From HKCCE3408 sp038530555 (GTDB lineage Bacteria > Pseudomonadota > Alphaproteobacteria > Rhodobacterales > Rhodobacteraceae), in contig JBCBCN010000001.1 in the NCBI GenBank assembly GCA_038530555.1, positions 558,001-622,000 on the forward strand: a DNA stretch of 64,000 bases, written 5' to 3'. The notes beneath the pieces are model-generated. The model made no database searches and had not been told where the DNA came from. It saw only the letters and a program-made list of their open reading frames with translations. The stretch's first letter is position 1; each line of letters starts with the position of its first letter. Shown here piece by piece: positions 41,578-49,024 of the stretch. The position numbers and the translations under genes are program-made.

Positions 41578-43509
41578 TTACGGGCCCGCCAAAAGCACAG
41601 CACTGACCGGCGCTAGTGTCACGCGACTGCCCCGCGCGCCTTCGGCCCAAAGCGCGAGATCTTCGATAACCGCATCGCTCGCGGGCGCTTCGAGCAGCGC
41701 CCGGCCTTCGCGTTCGGCGCGCAGGGCCGCCCGCTCCAGCGCCCGGGCAAGCTCGCTTAGCGTCAGGGCTTGGGCATCCAGGCTGGCCGCGATCTGACCC
41801 GCCTCTTGCGCGCCGCGCACAGCCGCATTGAGCCCCCGCGCCGGTACAATTAGCGCGCGACCGCTGGCCGCGAGATCCGCCTCGATGGCGCGCAAGCGCC
41901 TAGGATCCTGGCGCGCCGCCTCCAAAAAGCCGAGCGCCATGGGCACAGCTTCCACTGCAGCAGTAAGGCCCTCAGGCGTGAGATCGCCTGCGTAAATCAA
42001 CACTTCTTGGCCCGCCGCCCGGTAAGCCTCGGCCCGGGCCATTGCGTCGGGCAGAGCCGGGTCTATGGCCAGGGTCAGGGGGAGGTCGAGGCCTGAAAGA
42101 TCGAGTGGATCGGCGCCCGTGTCGCGCAGGATTACCGCGAGGCGAGGACTGCCTGCGGGGGCGTCGAAGGGTATCGCATACCGCTGCAAAATGGGGCCAT
42201 CCGCGTCGGCCTCAGCGGTCTCGTCGGGGCGGGTCGCGCTTGCTTGCGGCTCTTCAGTGCTGCCCAAGCCGTCTCTCGCGGCGGGTGGAGGCGGCGCCCC
42301 GATGCGCGGCAAAGCACGTCCCGCGCCTGCGCTCTCGGGGCGCGGGGTCTCCGCCTCCTCCAGCTCTGAAGACGCGGAAGATGTCGGGGGAGGCTCCGGG
42401 CTTGGCGCGGCGGGGTCCACACGGGCGGGCGAGGCTTGCGTCGGTCGCGAGGGGGTTACCGGCGCGAGACTTGCGCTTGCCTCCGCTGAGGGCCCCGCGC
42501 CGCTCTGGAGTAAGGAATTCGCCTCGGACAAGCTCGGCCCCTGCGCTTCGGCTGGCGCGGCACGCGCGATGCTCTGAAGAGGCGTCAATGGCGGCGGCGC
42601 GGTCCCGTCGGGCTCGGGCGCGGTCGGAACATCGCCTGCAAGCGGTGCGCTCGGAGCGTCGGGCTGCGGGATCACTGCACCAGGGCGCGGCGACGCCGGA
42701 TCGCCGAGCAATGCCAGATCGCCGGGCAATAGTTGTGACGGCCCTGGCAGGGCAAGGGGCTCGGGCGCTGACTGCGCCAGGCGCAGCGCGGGAATGGCTG
42801 TTGCCACGCGCGGAAGGGCTGATGCGGCAGGGAGAACGAGAGGACCCGGCGCAAGCCCGTCAGTGGACAACCCCGAGACCTCCGTCGGGCGCGTGAAGAT
42901 GAGGATGGTGGAGAAATGCGGCATCGGTGGCTGGTCTGGCGGCGCATCTGCCCCTGCACGCGGCCCAGGACCCATGGCTTGACGGGGATTGGAGGGCGTC
43001 CCCGGCAGTGGATCAGTTGGCACTCTGGGCGGTATGACCCCAAGGTTCGCCAGGCTTGTCGGCGGCTCCGGCAAAGCGAGAGCCGGGACGGCGGCAATGA
43101 TGGCCGGCACGCGCGGCAAAGCGGCCTCTTCCGGTGCGGCAGCTAGACGCGGTGCGACAATGGCGAGCGTCACCGGGGGTTCGCTTTGATCAATCGCGCC
43201 ACTTTGGGGTTGGTCCAGCGCGCCAGAGCCCGGTGCGTTTTCTGCTTCTATCGTATCATCGGGCGTATCATCGGGCTCGAGCGCAGCGTCGGGCTCAGGC
43301 TCAGGCTCGGGCGCGACCTCACCCTCGCTTTGCCCTTCCAGCGCGCTTTCCGCGTCAGTAGGCCTAGGTGCCGGTTCAGGCATCGCGACCCCGGACAGTG
43401 CGGGATCAGGCGGCGCCACCGGGCGCGGCGCGGCGAGCGACAGCACGACGGCCAAGAAAACGGCCAGCACAAGCCCCCAAAAGCCACCGACGAGAAAGCC
43501 ACGCGTCAT
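41578..43509 (-). CDS. YibQ-like (divergent polysaccharide deacetylase family) membrane protein
   Basis: A 643-residue protein anchored by an N-terminal helix (about residues 8-28, FWGLVLAVFLAVVLSLAAPR). A long Pro/Ala/Glu-rich disordered region (about 30-440) leads to a C-terminal domain (about 445-643) with features of the DUF610/YibQ divergent polysaccharide deacetylases (PRLAVILRDTGADPLDLSGL, LTLAIDPALPDAMARAEAYR, GQEVLIYAG). The expected catalytic Asp of the first motif has neighbours that are altered (RDTGAD), so enzymatic activity is doubtful. It lies between trpE and trpG on the opposite strand, its 3' end 20 bp from the trpE stop. Role unknown, presumably cell envelope. Confidence 0.8.
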   Translation of the reverse strand: MTRGFLVGGFWGLVLAVFLAVVLSLAAPRPVAPPDPALSGVAMPEPAPRPTDAESALEGQSEGEVAPEPEPEPDAALEPDDTPDDTIEAENAPGSGALDQPQSGAIDQSEPPVTLAIVAPRLAAAPEEAALPRVPAIIAAVPALALPEPPTSLANLGVIPPRVPTDPLPGTPSNPRQAMGPGPRAGADAPPDQPPMPHFSTILIFTRPTEVSGLSTDGLAPGPLVLPAASALPRVATAIPALRLAQSAPEPLALPGPSQLLPGDLALLGDPASPRPGAVIPQPDAPSAPLAGDVPTAPEPDGTAPPPLTPLQSIARAAPAEAQGPSLSEANSLLQSGAGPSAEASASLAPVTPSRPTQASPARVDPAAPSPEPPPTSSASSELEEAETPRPESAGAGRALPRIGAPPPPAARDGLGSTEEPQASATRPDETAEADADGPILQRYAIPFDAPAGSPRLAVILRDTGADPLDLSGLDLPLTLAIDPALPDAMARAEAYRAAGQEVLIYAGDLTPEGLTAAVEAVPMALGFLEAARQDPRRLRAIEADLAASGRALIVPARGLNAAVRGAQEAGQIAASLDAQALTLSELARALERAALRAEREGRALLEAPASDAVIEDLALWAEGARGSRVTLAPVSAVLLAGP

Positions 43510-43883
43510 TCGAGCGCCTCACATCGCACGTCTCGCACGTCTCGAGCGGGGCCTATTGCGCCTTCAGCGGGGTCGATCATCCTAGCTTTGCCTGCTTTTT
43601 CGCACTGCGCCCGGGCTTTGGACGGGGATGTTTCAGCGGCGCACCGATAAATCGGTCGCTCTGGCACGTTCGCCCGCTTGACCCCGGCCAAGGGCTTTTG
43701 CACATCTATACCTCGCGGCGCCCAAGACACGCAACGGGGCGCGGCCCCGTGCGGCGGAGGCGCGCCACCGCGAAAATGGATTTTGGGGAGCCTCAGGCCG
43801 GGCCTAGCGACAAAATGGGCCCAGCGACGAAATGGGCCCAACGACGAAATGGGCGAAGCGCTGAAACGGGGAAAGTGACGACC
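43510..43883. other. Region between the YibQ-like gene and trpG
   Basis: 374 bp. It holds the divergent promoters and the four 17-bp repeats next to trpG. The stretch is open in the trpG frame but shows no homology to TrpG and no ribosome site. No run of Trp codons, so no classical trp leader peptide. Confidence 0.5.
43807..43874 (+). repeat. Four 17-bp tandem repeats abutting trpG
   Basis: Units start at 43807, 43824, 43841 and 43858 with an exact 17-bp period. Units 1-2 share GCGAC-R-AAATGGGCCCA, with the palindrome TGGGCCCA; unit 3 ends differently and unit 4 is degenerate (GCGCTGAAACGGGGAAA). The array ends 9 bp before the trpG ATG and supplies its ribosome site (GGGGAAAG). Confidence 0.75.
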
Positions 43884-44471
43884 ATGCTGCTTCTGATCGA
43901 TAACTACGACAGCTTTACCTACAACCTTGTCCATTATCTGGGAGAGTTGGGGGCTGAGGTGGTCGTACACCGCAATGACGCGCTCAACGTGCAAGAGGCG
44001 ATGGGCCTTGGAGCCTCAGGCATCGTCCTGTCGCCGGGCCCCTGCGACCCGGATCAGGCGGGGATCTGCCTGGCGCTGGTGAGTGCCGCCGCCGAGACCC
44101 AAACCCCACTCTTGGGCGTATGTCTGGGCCATCAGGCGATAGGTCAGGCATTTGGCGGCCAAGTCGTGCGGCATTCCGAAATTGTGCATGGCAAAATGGG
44201 GCAGATCACCCATCAGGGCGGCGGTGTGTTCGCGGGTCTGCCCTCACCTTTGGCCGCGACGCGGTATCATTCGCTGGTCGTGGCGCGGGACAGCCTGCCC
44301 GGGGCACTTGAGGTCACGGCCGAGCTCGAGGATGGCACGATCATGGGGCTCAAACACCGCGAACTGCCCATCGAAGGCGTGCAATTTCACCCCGAGAGCA
44401 TACGCTCAGAGCATGGTCACGCGATGCTCAAGACCTTCCTCGACCGCTGCAAAACGGCTATTCTGGCATGA
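43884..44471 (+). CDS. trpG: Anthranilate synthase component II (glutamine amidotransferase)
   Basis: A 195-residue class-I glutamine amidotransferase that supplies ammonia to TrpE. It begins LLLIDNYDSFTYNLVHYLGE; the catalytic Cys is in LLGVCLGHQAIGQAFGG and the His-Glu pair in VQFHPESIRSEHG. It stands apart from trpE but directly precedes trpD, whose start overlaps its stop (ATGA). Amphibolic use for para-aminobenzoate is possible in the family, but the trp context favours anthranilate. ATG preceded by the 17-bp repeats. Confidence 0.97.
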   Translation: MLLLIDNYDSFTYNLVHYLGELGAEVVVHRNDALNVQEAMGLGASGIVLSPGPCDPDQAGICLALVSAAAETQTPLLGVCLGHQAIGQAFGGQVVRHSEIVHGKMGQITHQGGGVFAGLPSPLAATRYHSLVVARDSLPGALEVTAELEDGTIMGLKHRELPIEGVQFHPESIRSEHGHAMLKTFLDRCKTAILA

Positions 44472-45493
44472 GTGACGCGATGAAGCCCCTGATCGCCGCG
44501 GCGGTCGAGCGCGCGCTGGAGCGCAAGGAGGCCGAGCAGGCCTTTGAGCTATTGTTTGAAGGCGAGGCAACAGACGCGCAGATTGGAGCGCTTCTCATGG
44601 CGATGCGGATGCGCGGAGAGACCGTGACCGAGATCGCCGCCGCCGCCCGCGTGATGCGCGAGAAATGCCGTCCTGTGAAGGCGCCCGAAGGCGCCATCGA
44701 CATCGTCGGCACCGGCGGGGATGGCAAGGGCACGCTCAACATCTCAACCGCGACGGCCTTCGTGGTGGCCGGTGCCGGTGTGCCGGTGGCCAAGCACGGC
44801 AACCGCAATCTTAGCTCGAAATCCGGTGCGGCCGATGCGCTGGGACAGTTGGGCATCGACGTGATGGTTGGGCCGGAGGTGGTGGAGCGTGGCCTGGCGG
44901 AGGCCGGGATCGGCTTCATGATGGCGCCGATGCACCACCCGGCGATCGCCAATGTGATGCCCGCGCGTCAGCAGATCGCGACCCGAACGCTCTTCAATGC
45001 TCTGGGCCCTTTGACCAATCCGGCGGGCGTCAAACGGCAACTGACCGGCGCCTATGCCCGCGACCTGATCGGGCCGATGGCCGAGGTTCTCGGCGCGCTC
45101 GGCTCGGAGGCCGCTTGGTTGGTGCATGGCTCGGACGGGACAGATGAGTTGACGATCACCGGGATAAGCTGGGTGGCGGAGCTGACCGAGGGCAGCGCGG
45201 TGCGGGAGTTCGAGATCCATCCCGAAGAGGCCGGCCTGCCGGTCCATCCCTTCGAGGCCATTCTGGGCGGCACGCCTGAGGAGAACGGCGCTGCCTTCCA
45301 AGCCTTGCTGGAGGGTGAGGCTTCGGCCTATCGCGATGCGGTACTATTGAACGCCGCGGCTGCCCTGAAGATCGCGGGCCGGGCATCCGATCTGCGTGAG
45401 GGGACTGCGCTTGCCGCCGAAAGCCTGGACAGCGGCGCCGCCAAACGCGCCGTCACAACCCTTGCCCGCATCACACAAGGGGCGGCCGCATGA
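44468..45493 (+). CDS. trpD: Anthranilate phosphoribosyltransferase
   Basis: A 341-residue enzyme that joins anthranilate to PRPP. The PRPP-binding loop is DIVGTGGDGKGTLNIST, followed by VPVAKHGNRNLSSKSGAADALG and RTLFNALGPLTNPA. Full length. Overlaps trpG (ATGA) and trpC (ATGA) at its two ends, so trpGDC is one coupled unit. Confidence 0.97.
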   Translation: MSDAMKPLIAAAVERALERKEAEQAFELLFEGEATDAQIGALLMAMRMRGETVTEIAAAARVMREKCRPVKAPEGAIDIVGTGGDGKGTLNISTATAFVVAGAGVPVAKHGNRNLSSKSGAADALGQLGIDVMVGPEVVERGLAEAGIGFMMAPMHHPAIANVMPARQQIATRTLFNALGPLTNPAGVKRQLTGAYARDLIGPMAEVLGALGSEAAWLVHGSDGTDELTITGISWVAELTEGSAVREFEIHPEEAGLPVHPFEAILGGTPEENGAAFQALLEGEASAYRDAVLLNAAAALKIAGRASDLREGTALAAESLDSGAAKRAVTTLARITQGAAA

Positions 45494-46305
45494 GCTCGAT
45501 CCTCGACAAAATCAAAGCCTACAAGCTGGAAGAGATCGCCGCGGCCAAGGCTCGGCGTTCGATGGATCTTTTGGAGCAGGACGCGCAGGCCGCGCGTCCA
45601 GTGCGCCCCTTTGGCGAGGCGCTGATCGCGGCGGCTGAGACGGGATATGGCCTCATTGCCGAGATCAAAAAGGCGAGCCCCTCCAAGGGTCTGATCCGAG
45701 AGGATTTCGACCCGCCTGCCCTGGCCCGGGCCTATGAGGACGGCGGCGCGAGCTGTCTTTCGGTCCTGACCGACACGCCGAGTTTTCAGGGCGCACCGGA
45801 ATATCTGGGCCAAGCGCGGAAGGCCTGTTCCCTGCCCGTGCTGCGCAAGGATTTCATGTATGACCCCTACCAAGTTGCCGAAGCCCGCGCTTGGGGGGCC
45901 GATTGCATCCTGATCATCATGGCAAGTGTCAGTGACGCAGAGGCCGAGGTGCTTGAGGACGCAGCGGCGTATTTCGGGCTTGAAGCGCTGATCGAAGTGC
46001 ATAACGCGGCGGAGATGGAGCGCGCGCTCAGGCTCCGCTCACGCTTAATCGGCGTGAACAACCGCGATCTCAACACGTTTGAGACCGATCTGGGCACCAC
46101 GCGGGAGCTGTCAAAGATGGTGCCCCCGGACCGGCATCTGATCTGCGAAAGCGGGTTGAGCACGCCGGAGGATCTGGCGGATATGGCCCGGCACGGCGCG
46201 CGGTCGTTTCTGATCGGCGAGAGCCTGATGCGCCAGGATGACGTGGCCGGGGCCACTGCGGCTTTGCTCGCTGAGCCATATCGGCCGGACACTGGGGCCC
46301 CCTGA
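45490..46305 (+). CDS. trpC: Indole-3-glycerol phosphate synthase
   Basis: A 271-residue TIM-barrel enzyme that closes the indole ring. Marks are LIAEIKKASPSKGLIREDFD, the phosphate region SVLTDTPSFQGAPEYL, PVLRKDFMYDPYQVAEARAW, LIGVNNRDLNTFETDL and LICESGLSTPEDL. A stand-alone TrpC without the fused TrpF domain of enterobacteria. Overlaps trpD by 4 bp; moaC follows after 3 bp. Confidence 0.97.
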   Translation: MSSILDKIKAYKLEEIAAAKARRSMDLLEQDAQAARPVRPFGEALIAAAETGYGLIAEIKKASPSKGLIREDFDPPALARAYEDGGASCLSVLTDTPSFQGAPEYLGQARKACSLPVLRKDFMYDPYQVAEARAWGADCILIIMASVSDAEAEVLEDAAAYFGLEALIEVHNAAEMERALRLRSRLIGVNNRDLNTFETDLGTTRELSKMVPPDRHLICESGLSTPEDLADMARHGARSFLIGESLMRQDDVAGATAALLAEPYRPDTGAP

Positions 46306-46308
46306 GCG

Positions 46309-46788
46309 ATGCCCAAGCTCACCCATTTCGACGCTTCAGGGCAGGCCCATATGGTCGATGTCTCGGACAAGCCCGTCACGACACGCATCGCGCGCGCCGA
46401 AGGCTTAGTGACTATGGCGCCTGAGACGCTCGCGCTGATCACCGAGGGCACGGCGAAGAAGGGCGATGTGCTGGGGGTGGCGCAGCTTGCCGGGATCCAG
46501 GGGGCCAAACGCACGGCCGAACTGATCCCGCTCTGCCATCCCCTGCCTCTGGCCAAGGTGTCTATGGAGCTGTCCCCCGATCCCAGCCTGCCCGGCATCC
46601 GCATCCGGGCCCTGGTCAAGACGACCGGGCAAACGGGTGTCGAGATGGAGGCGCTGACCGCGGTGAGCACGGCAGCGCTGACGGTGTATGATATGCTCAA
46701 GGCCGCGGACCGCGCGATGGAAATTGGCGGCATTCGCGTGACGCTGAAAGATGGCGGCGCGTCGGGCCGGTATGAGGCGCCAGCGTGA
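46309..46788 (+). CDS. moaC: Cyclic pyranopterin monophosphate synthase
   Basis: A 159-residue enzyme of molybdenum-cofactor synthesis (second half of the GTP to cPMP conversion, after MoaA). Family marks are THFDASGQAHMVDVSDKP, TRIARAEG, the active-site stretch ELIPLCHPLPLAKV and VEMEALTAVSTAALTVYDM. Three bp after trpC and overlapping moeA, so Mo-cofactor and trp genes share an operon, as in related genomes. Confidence 0.96.
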   Translation: MPKLTHFDASGQAHMVDVSDKPVTTRIARAEGLVTMAPETLALITEGTAKKGDVLGVAQLAGIQGAKRTAELIPLCHPLPLAKVSMELSPDPSLPGIRIRALVKTTGQTGVEMEALTAVSTAALTVYDMLKAADRAMEIGGIRVTLKDGGASGRYEAPA

Positions 46789-47984
46789 TCAGTGTCGATG
46801 AGGCGCTGGCAGAGTGCCTAGCCTTGGTCGCGCCTTTGCCCAGCGAGGAGGTCCACCTGTTGCAAGCGGGCGGCCGGGTTCTGGTGGAACCTGTGCTTGC
46901 CGCGCGCGATCAGCCGCCCTTCGCGGCCTCGGCGATGGACGGCTATGCCTTGGCCAGCGCAGATGCGCGACCGGGCGCTCAGTTCAGCGTGGTGGCCGAG
47001 GCCCCTGCGGGTCGCGCCTGGACGGGGCGGCTTGGCCCGGGCCAAGCCTTGCGGATTTTCACCGGTGCACCAGTGCCCGAAGGCGCAGACCGGGTGGTGA
47101 TCCAGGAAGATGTGCGCCGAGAAGGCGATGTGATCACGCTAAACGAGACGCTCGATACTGGGCCCTATATCCGGCCGGCGGGCGGGGATTTTCGCGCGGG
47201 CGATAGGATGGACGCGCCGCGCCGTCTCGGTCCTGCGGATATCGCGCTGGCCGCATCAATGGGGGGCGCCAAGCTCTGGGTGACACGGCGGCCGAAAGTG
47301 GCGCTTCTGGCGACGGGGGATGAACTGGTGCCGCCGGGCGGGCGCCCTCGGGAGGATCAGATCGTCGCCAGCAACGCCTATGGTCTAGCCGCGATGGTCC
47401 AGGCGGCGGGCGGTGTGCCGCAGCTTTTGCCAATCGCGCGCGATGACGGCGACACCCTGCGCGCCTGTCTGGAGCTTGCCCGAGGCGCGGATTTGATCGT
47501 AACGATCGGGGGCGCCTCGGTCGGCGATCACGATCTGGTCGGCGATGTGAGCGCGGCGATGGGGCTAGAGCAGTCATTCTACAAAATCGCCATGCGGCCC
47601 GGAAAACCGCTGATGGCCGGGCGTCTTGGGGCCGCGGCGCTGATCGGTTTGCCGGGCAATCCGGTCTCAGCGCTGGTCTGCGGCCAGATCTTTGTCTGTC
47701 CTATGCTGCGCGCGCTGCAAGGCCTGCCGGCCGAGGCGCAGGCGCCGCTCAAGGCGTGTCTGGCAGAACCTATTGGCGAAAACGGACCACGGGCGCATTA
47801 CATGCGGGCCAAGCTTGGCCGGCCACTCACGCGACAGAGCCTTCCTTCGATCACGCCGGTCGATAGCCAAGACAGCGCCCTTTTGAGCCGGCTGAGCCGC
47901 GCAGACGCCCTGATGATCCGCGCGCCCGATGCCCGGGCGGCCCCGGCCGGTGAGATCGTGGATTACTTGCCGCTTCTAACCTGA
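46785..47984 (+). CDS. moeA: Molybdopterin molybdenumtransferase
   Basis: A 399-residue enzyme that inserts molybdate into adenylated molybdopterin. Marks are PPFAASAMDGYAL, IFTGAPVPEGADRVVIQED, VALLATGDELV, the MoCF-type loop VTIGGASVGDHD, and KIAMRPGKPLMAG with GLPGNPVSALV. The start is GTG at 46785 (VISVDEALAE), overlapping the moaC stop by 4 bp. Last gene before lexA. Confidence 0.96.
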   Translation: MISVDEALAECLALVAPLPSEEVHLLQAGGRVLVEPVLAARDQPPFAASAMDGYALASADARPGAQFSVVAEAPAGRAWTGRLGPGQALRIFTGAPVPEGADRVVIQEDVRREGDVITLNETLDTGPYIRPAGGDFRAGDRMDAPRRLGPADIALAASMGGAKLWVTRRPKVALLATGDELVPPGGRPREDQIVASNAYGLAAMVQAAGGVPQLLPIARDDGDTLRACLELARGADLIVTIGGASVGDHDLVGDVSAAMGLEQSFYKIAMRPGKPLMAGRLGAAALIGLPGNPVSALVCGQIFVCPMLRALQGLPAEAQAPLKACLAEPIGENGPRAHYMRAKLGRPLTRQSLPSITPVDSQDSALLSRLSRADALMIRAPDARAAPAGEIVDYLPLLT

Positions 47985-48019
47985 ACCCGCTTAGGCCTTG
48001 ATTCGTTGACACGTATCGG

Positions 48020-48045
48020 GAACGGGGATAGAACATAAATCGAAC
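48020..48045. promoter_or_regulatory. Triple SOS box (GAAC-N7-GAAC-N7-GAAC) upstream of lexA
   Basis: GAAC occurs at 48020, 48031 and 48042 with exactly seven bases between copies. This is the complement of the alphaproteobacterial LexA box GTTC-N7-GTTC, extended to three half-sites, so two overlapping boxes. It lies about 155 bp upstream of the lexA ATG and implies autoregulation. Confidence 0.8.
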
Positions 48046-48201
48046 ACGGGGTGGCGTGGGGTCGGCGGCAGTTACCGTTGCTTAACCTTCATCGTCCTAA
48101 AACGGGTCCGACATTGCGCTTTGGACCCCAACACAGACCGGCGCCGACAGGCACGGGCCCAAGTGGGCACGGGAGGGGCGCCGATACGTATGAGGACCGA
48201 C

Positions 48202-48912
48202 ATGCTGACGAAGAAACAGCTCGACCTGCTCTCTTTTATCAACGCGCGGATGCAGCGCGACGGGGTTCCGCCCTCTTTCGATGAGATGAAATCAGCGCTC
48301 GACCTGCGCTCGAAATCGGGCATTCACCGGTTGATCACGGCCCTTGAGGAGCGCGGCTTTATCCGCCGTCTGCCGCACCGGGCGCGTGCCATCGAAGTGT
48401 TGAAATTGCCCGAAGCGCTGGAAAGCGCGGGCGGCGTGTCGCGCGGCGGCGCCTCAGGCTTCACACCGACGCTGATCGAAGGCGACCGGGCCGATCCGCC
48501 CAAAGGCGCGATGCCTGTGAGCATCGGCGCCGCAGAAGTGCCCATAATGGGCCAAATCGCGGCGGGCACACCTATCGAGGCGATCAGCCATGTCTCAAAC
48601 CACGTCGCCGTCCCCCATCAGATGGTCACAAGCGGCAAGTCGCATTACGCGCTCGAGGTCAAAGGCGACTCGATGATCGATGCGGGGATCAATGACGGCG
48701 ATATCGTCGTGATCGAGGAAGGCAGCACGGCTGATAATGGCGATATCGTCGTAGCCCTGGTCGAAGATCAGGAGGCAACGCTTAAGCGGTTCCGGAAAAA
48801 GAACGGCATGATCGCGCTGGAAGCGGCGAACCCGGCCTATGAGACGCGTATGCTGCGCGATGATCAGGTGAAGGTGCAGGGGCGTTTGGTCGGCCTTATC
48901 CGCAGCTATTGA
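48202..48912 (+). CDS. lexA: SOS repressor LexA
   Basis: A 236-residue repressor-protease. The N-terminal winged helix covers about residues 1-68 (MLTKKQLDLLSFINARMQRD, then PSFDEMKSALDLRSKSGIHR). The self-cleavage site is A121-G122 in GQIAAGTPIE. The Ser-Lys dyad is S157 in VKGDSMIDAGINDGD and K195 in EATLKRF. The hinge is longer than in E. coli (202 aa), as is common in alphaproteobacteria. RecA-ssDNA triggers cleavage. The ATG at 48202 is the family start; earlier in-frame Mets are not used by relatives as far as I can judge. Confidence 0.97.
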   Translation: MLTKKQLDLLSFINARMQRDGVPPSFDEMKSALDLRSKSGIHRLITALEERGFIRRLPHRARAIEVLKLPEALESAGGVSRGGASGFTPTLIEGDRADPPKGAMPVSIGAAEVPIMGQIAAGTPIEAISHVSNHVAVPHQMVTSGKSHYALEVKGDSMIDAGINDGDIVVIEEGSTADNGDIVVALVEDQEATLKRFRKKNGMIALEAANPAYETRMLRDDQVKVQGRLVGLIRSY

Positions 48913-48927
48913 GCTGAGGAGCATGGC

Positions 48928-48956
48928 GCGGCGTGGTGGCCTTCGGGCCACGCCGC
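48928..48956. terminator. GC-rich hairpin between lexA and comEC
   Basis: GCGGCGTGG (48928-48936) pairs with CCACGCCGC (48948-48956) around an 11-nt loop. It lies 15 bp after the lexA stop, in a convergent gap. There is no U tract, so it is not a standard intrinsic terminator; mRNA 3'-end stabilisation is the alternative. Confidence 0.4.
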
Positions 48957-49024
48957 ATCGTGCTTGACGATAGGGTTAGTTCGGCGCCTTGGTGCCGCGC
49001 CGTCGTGCACGGCGTGTATCCACC

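Noticed and set aside
43510..43883. trp leader peptide / attenuator
   Set aside because: No short frame with adjacent Trp codons and no terminator-antiterminator pair before trpG.
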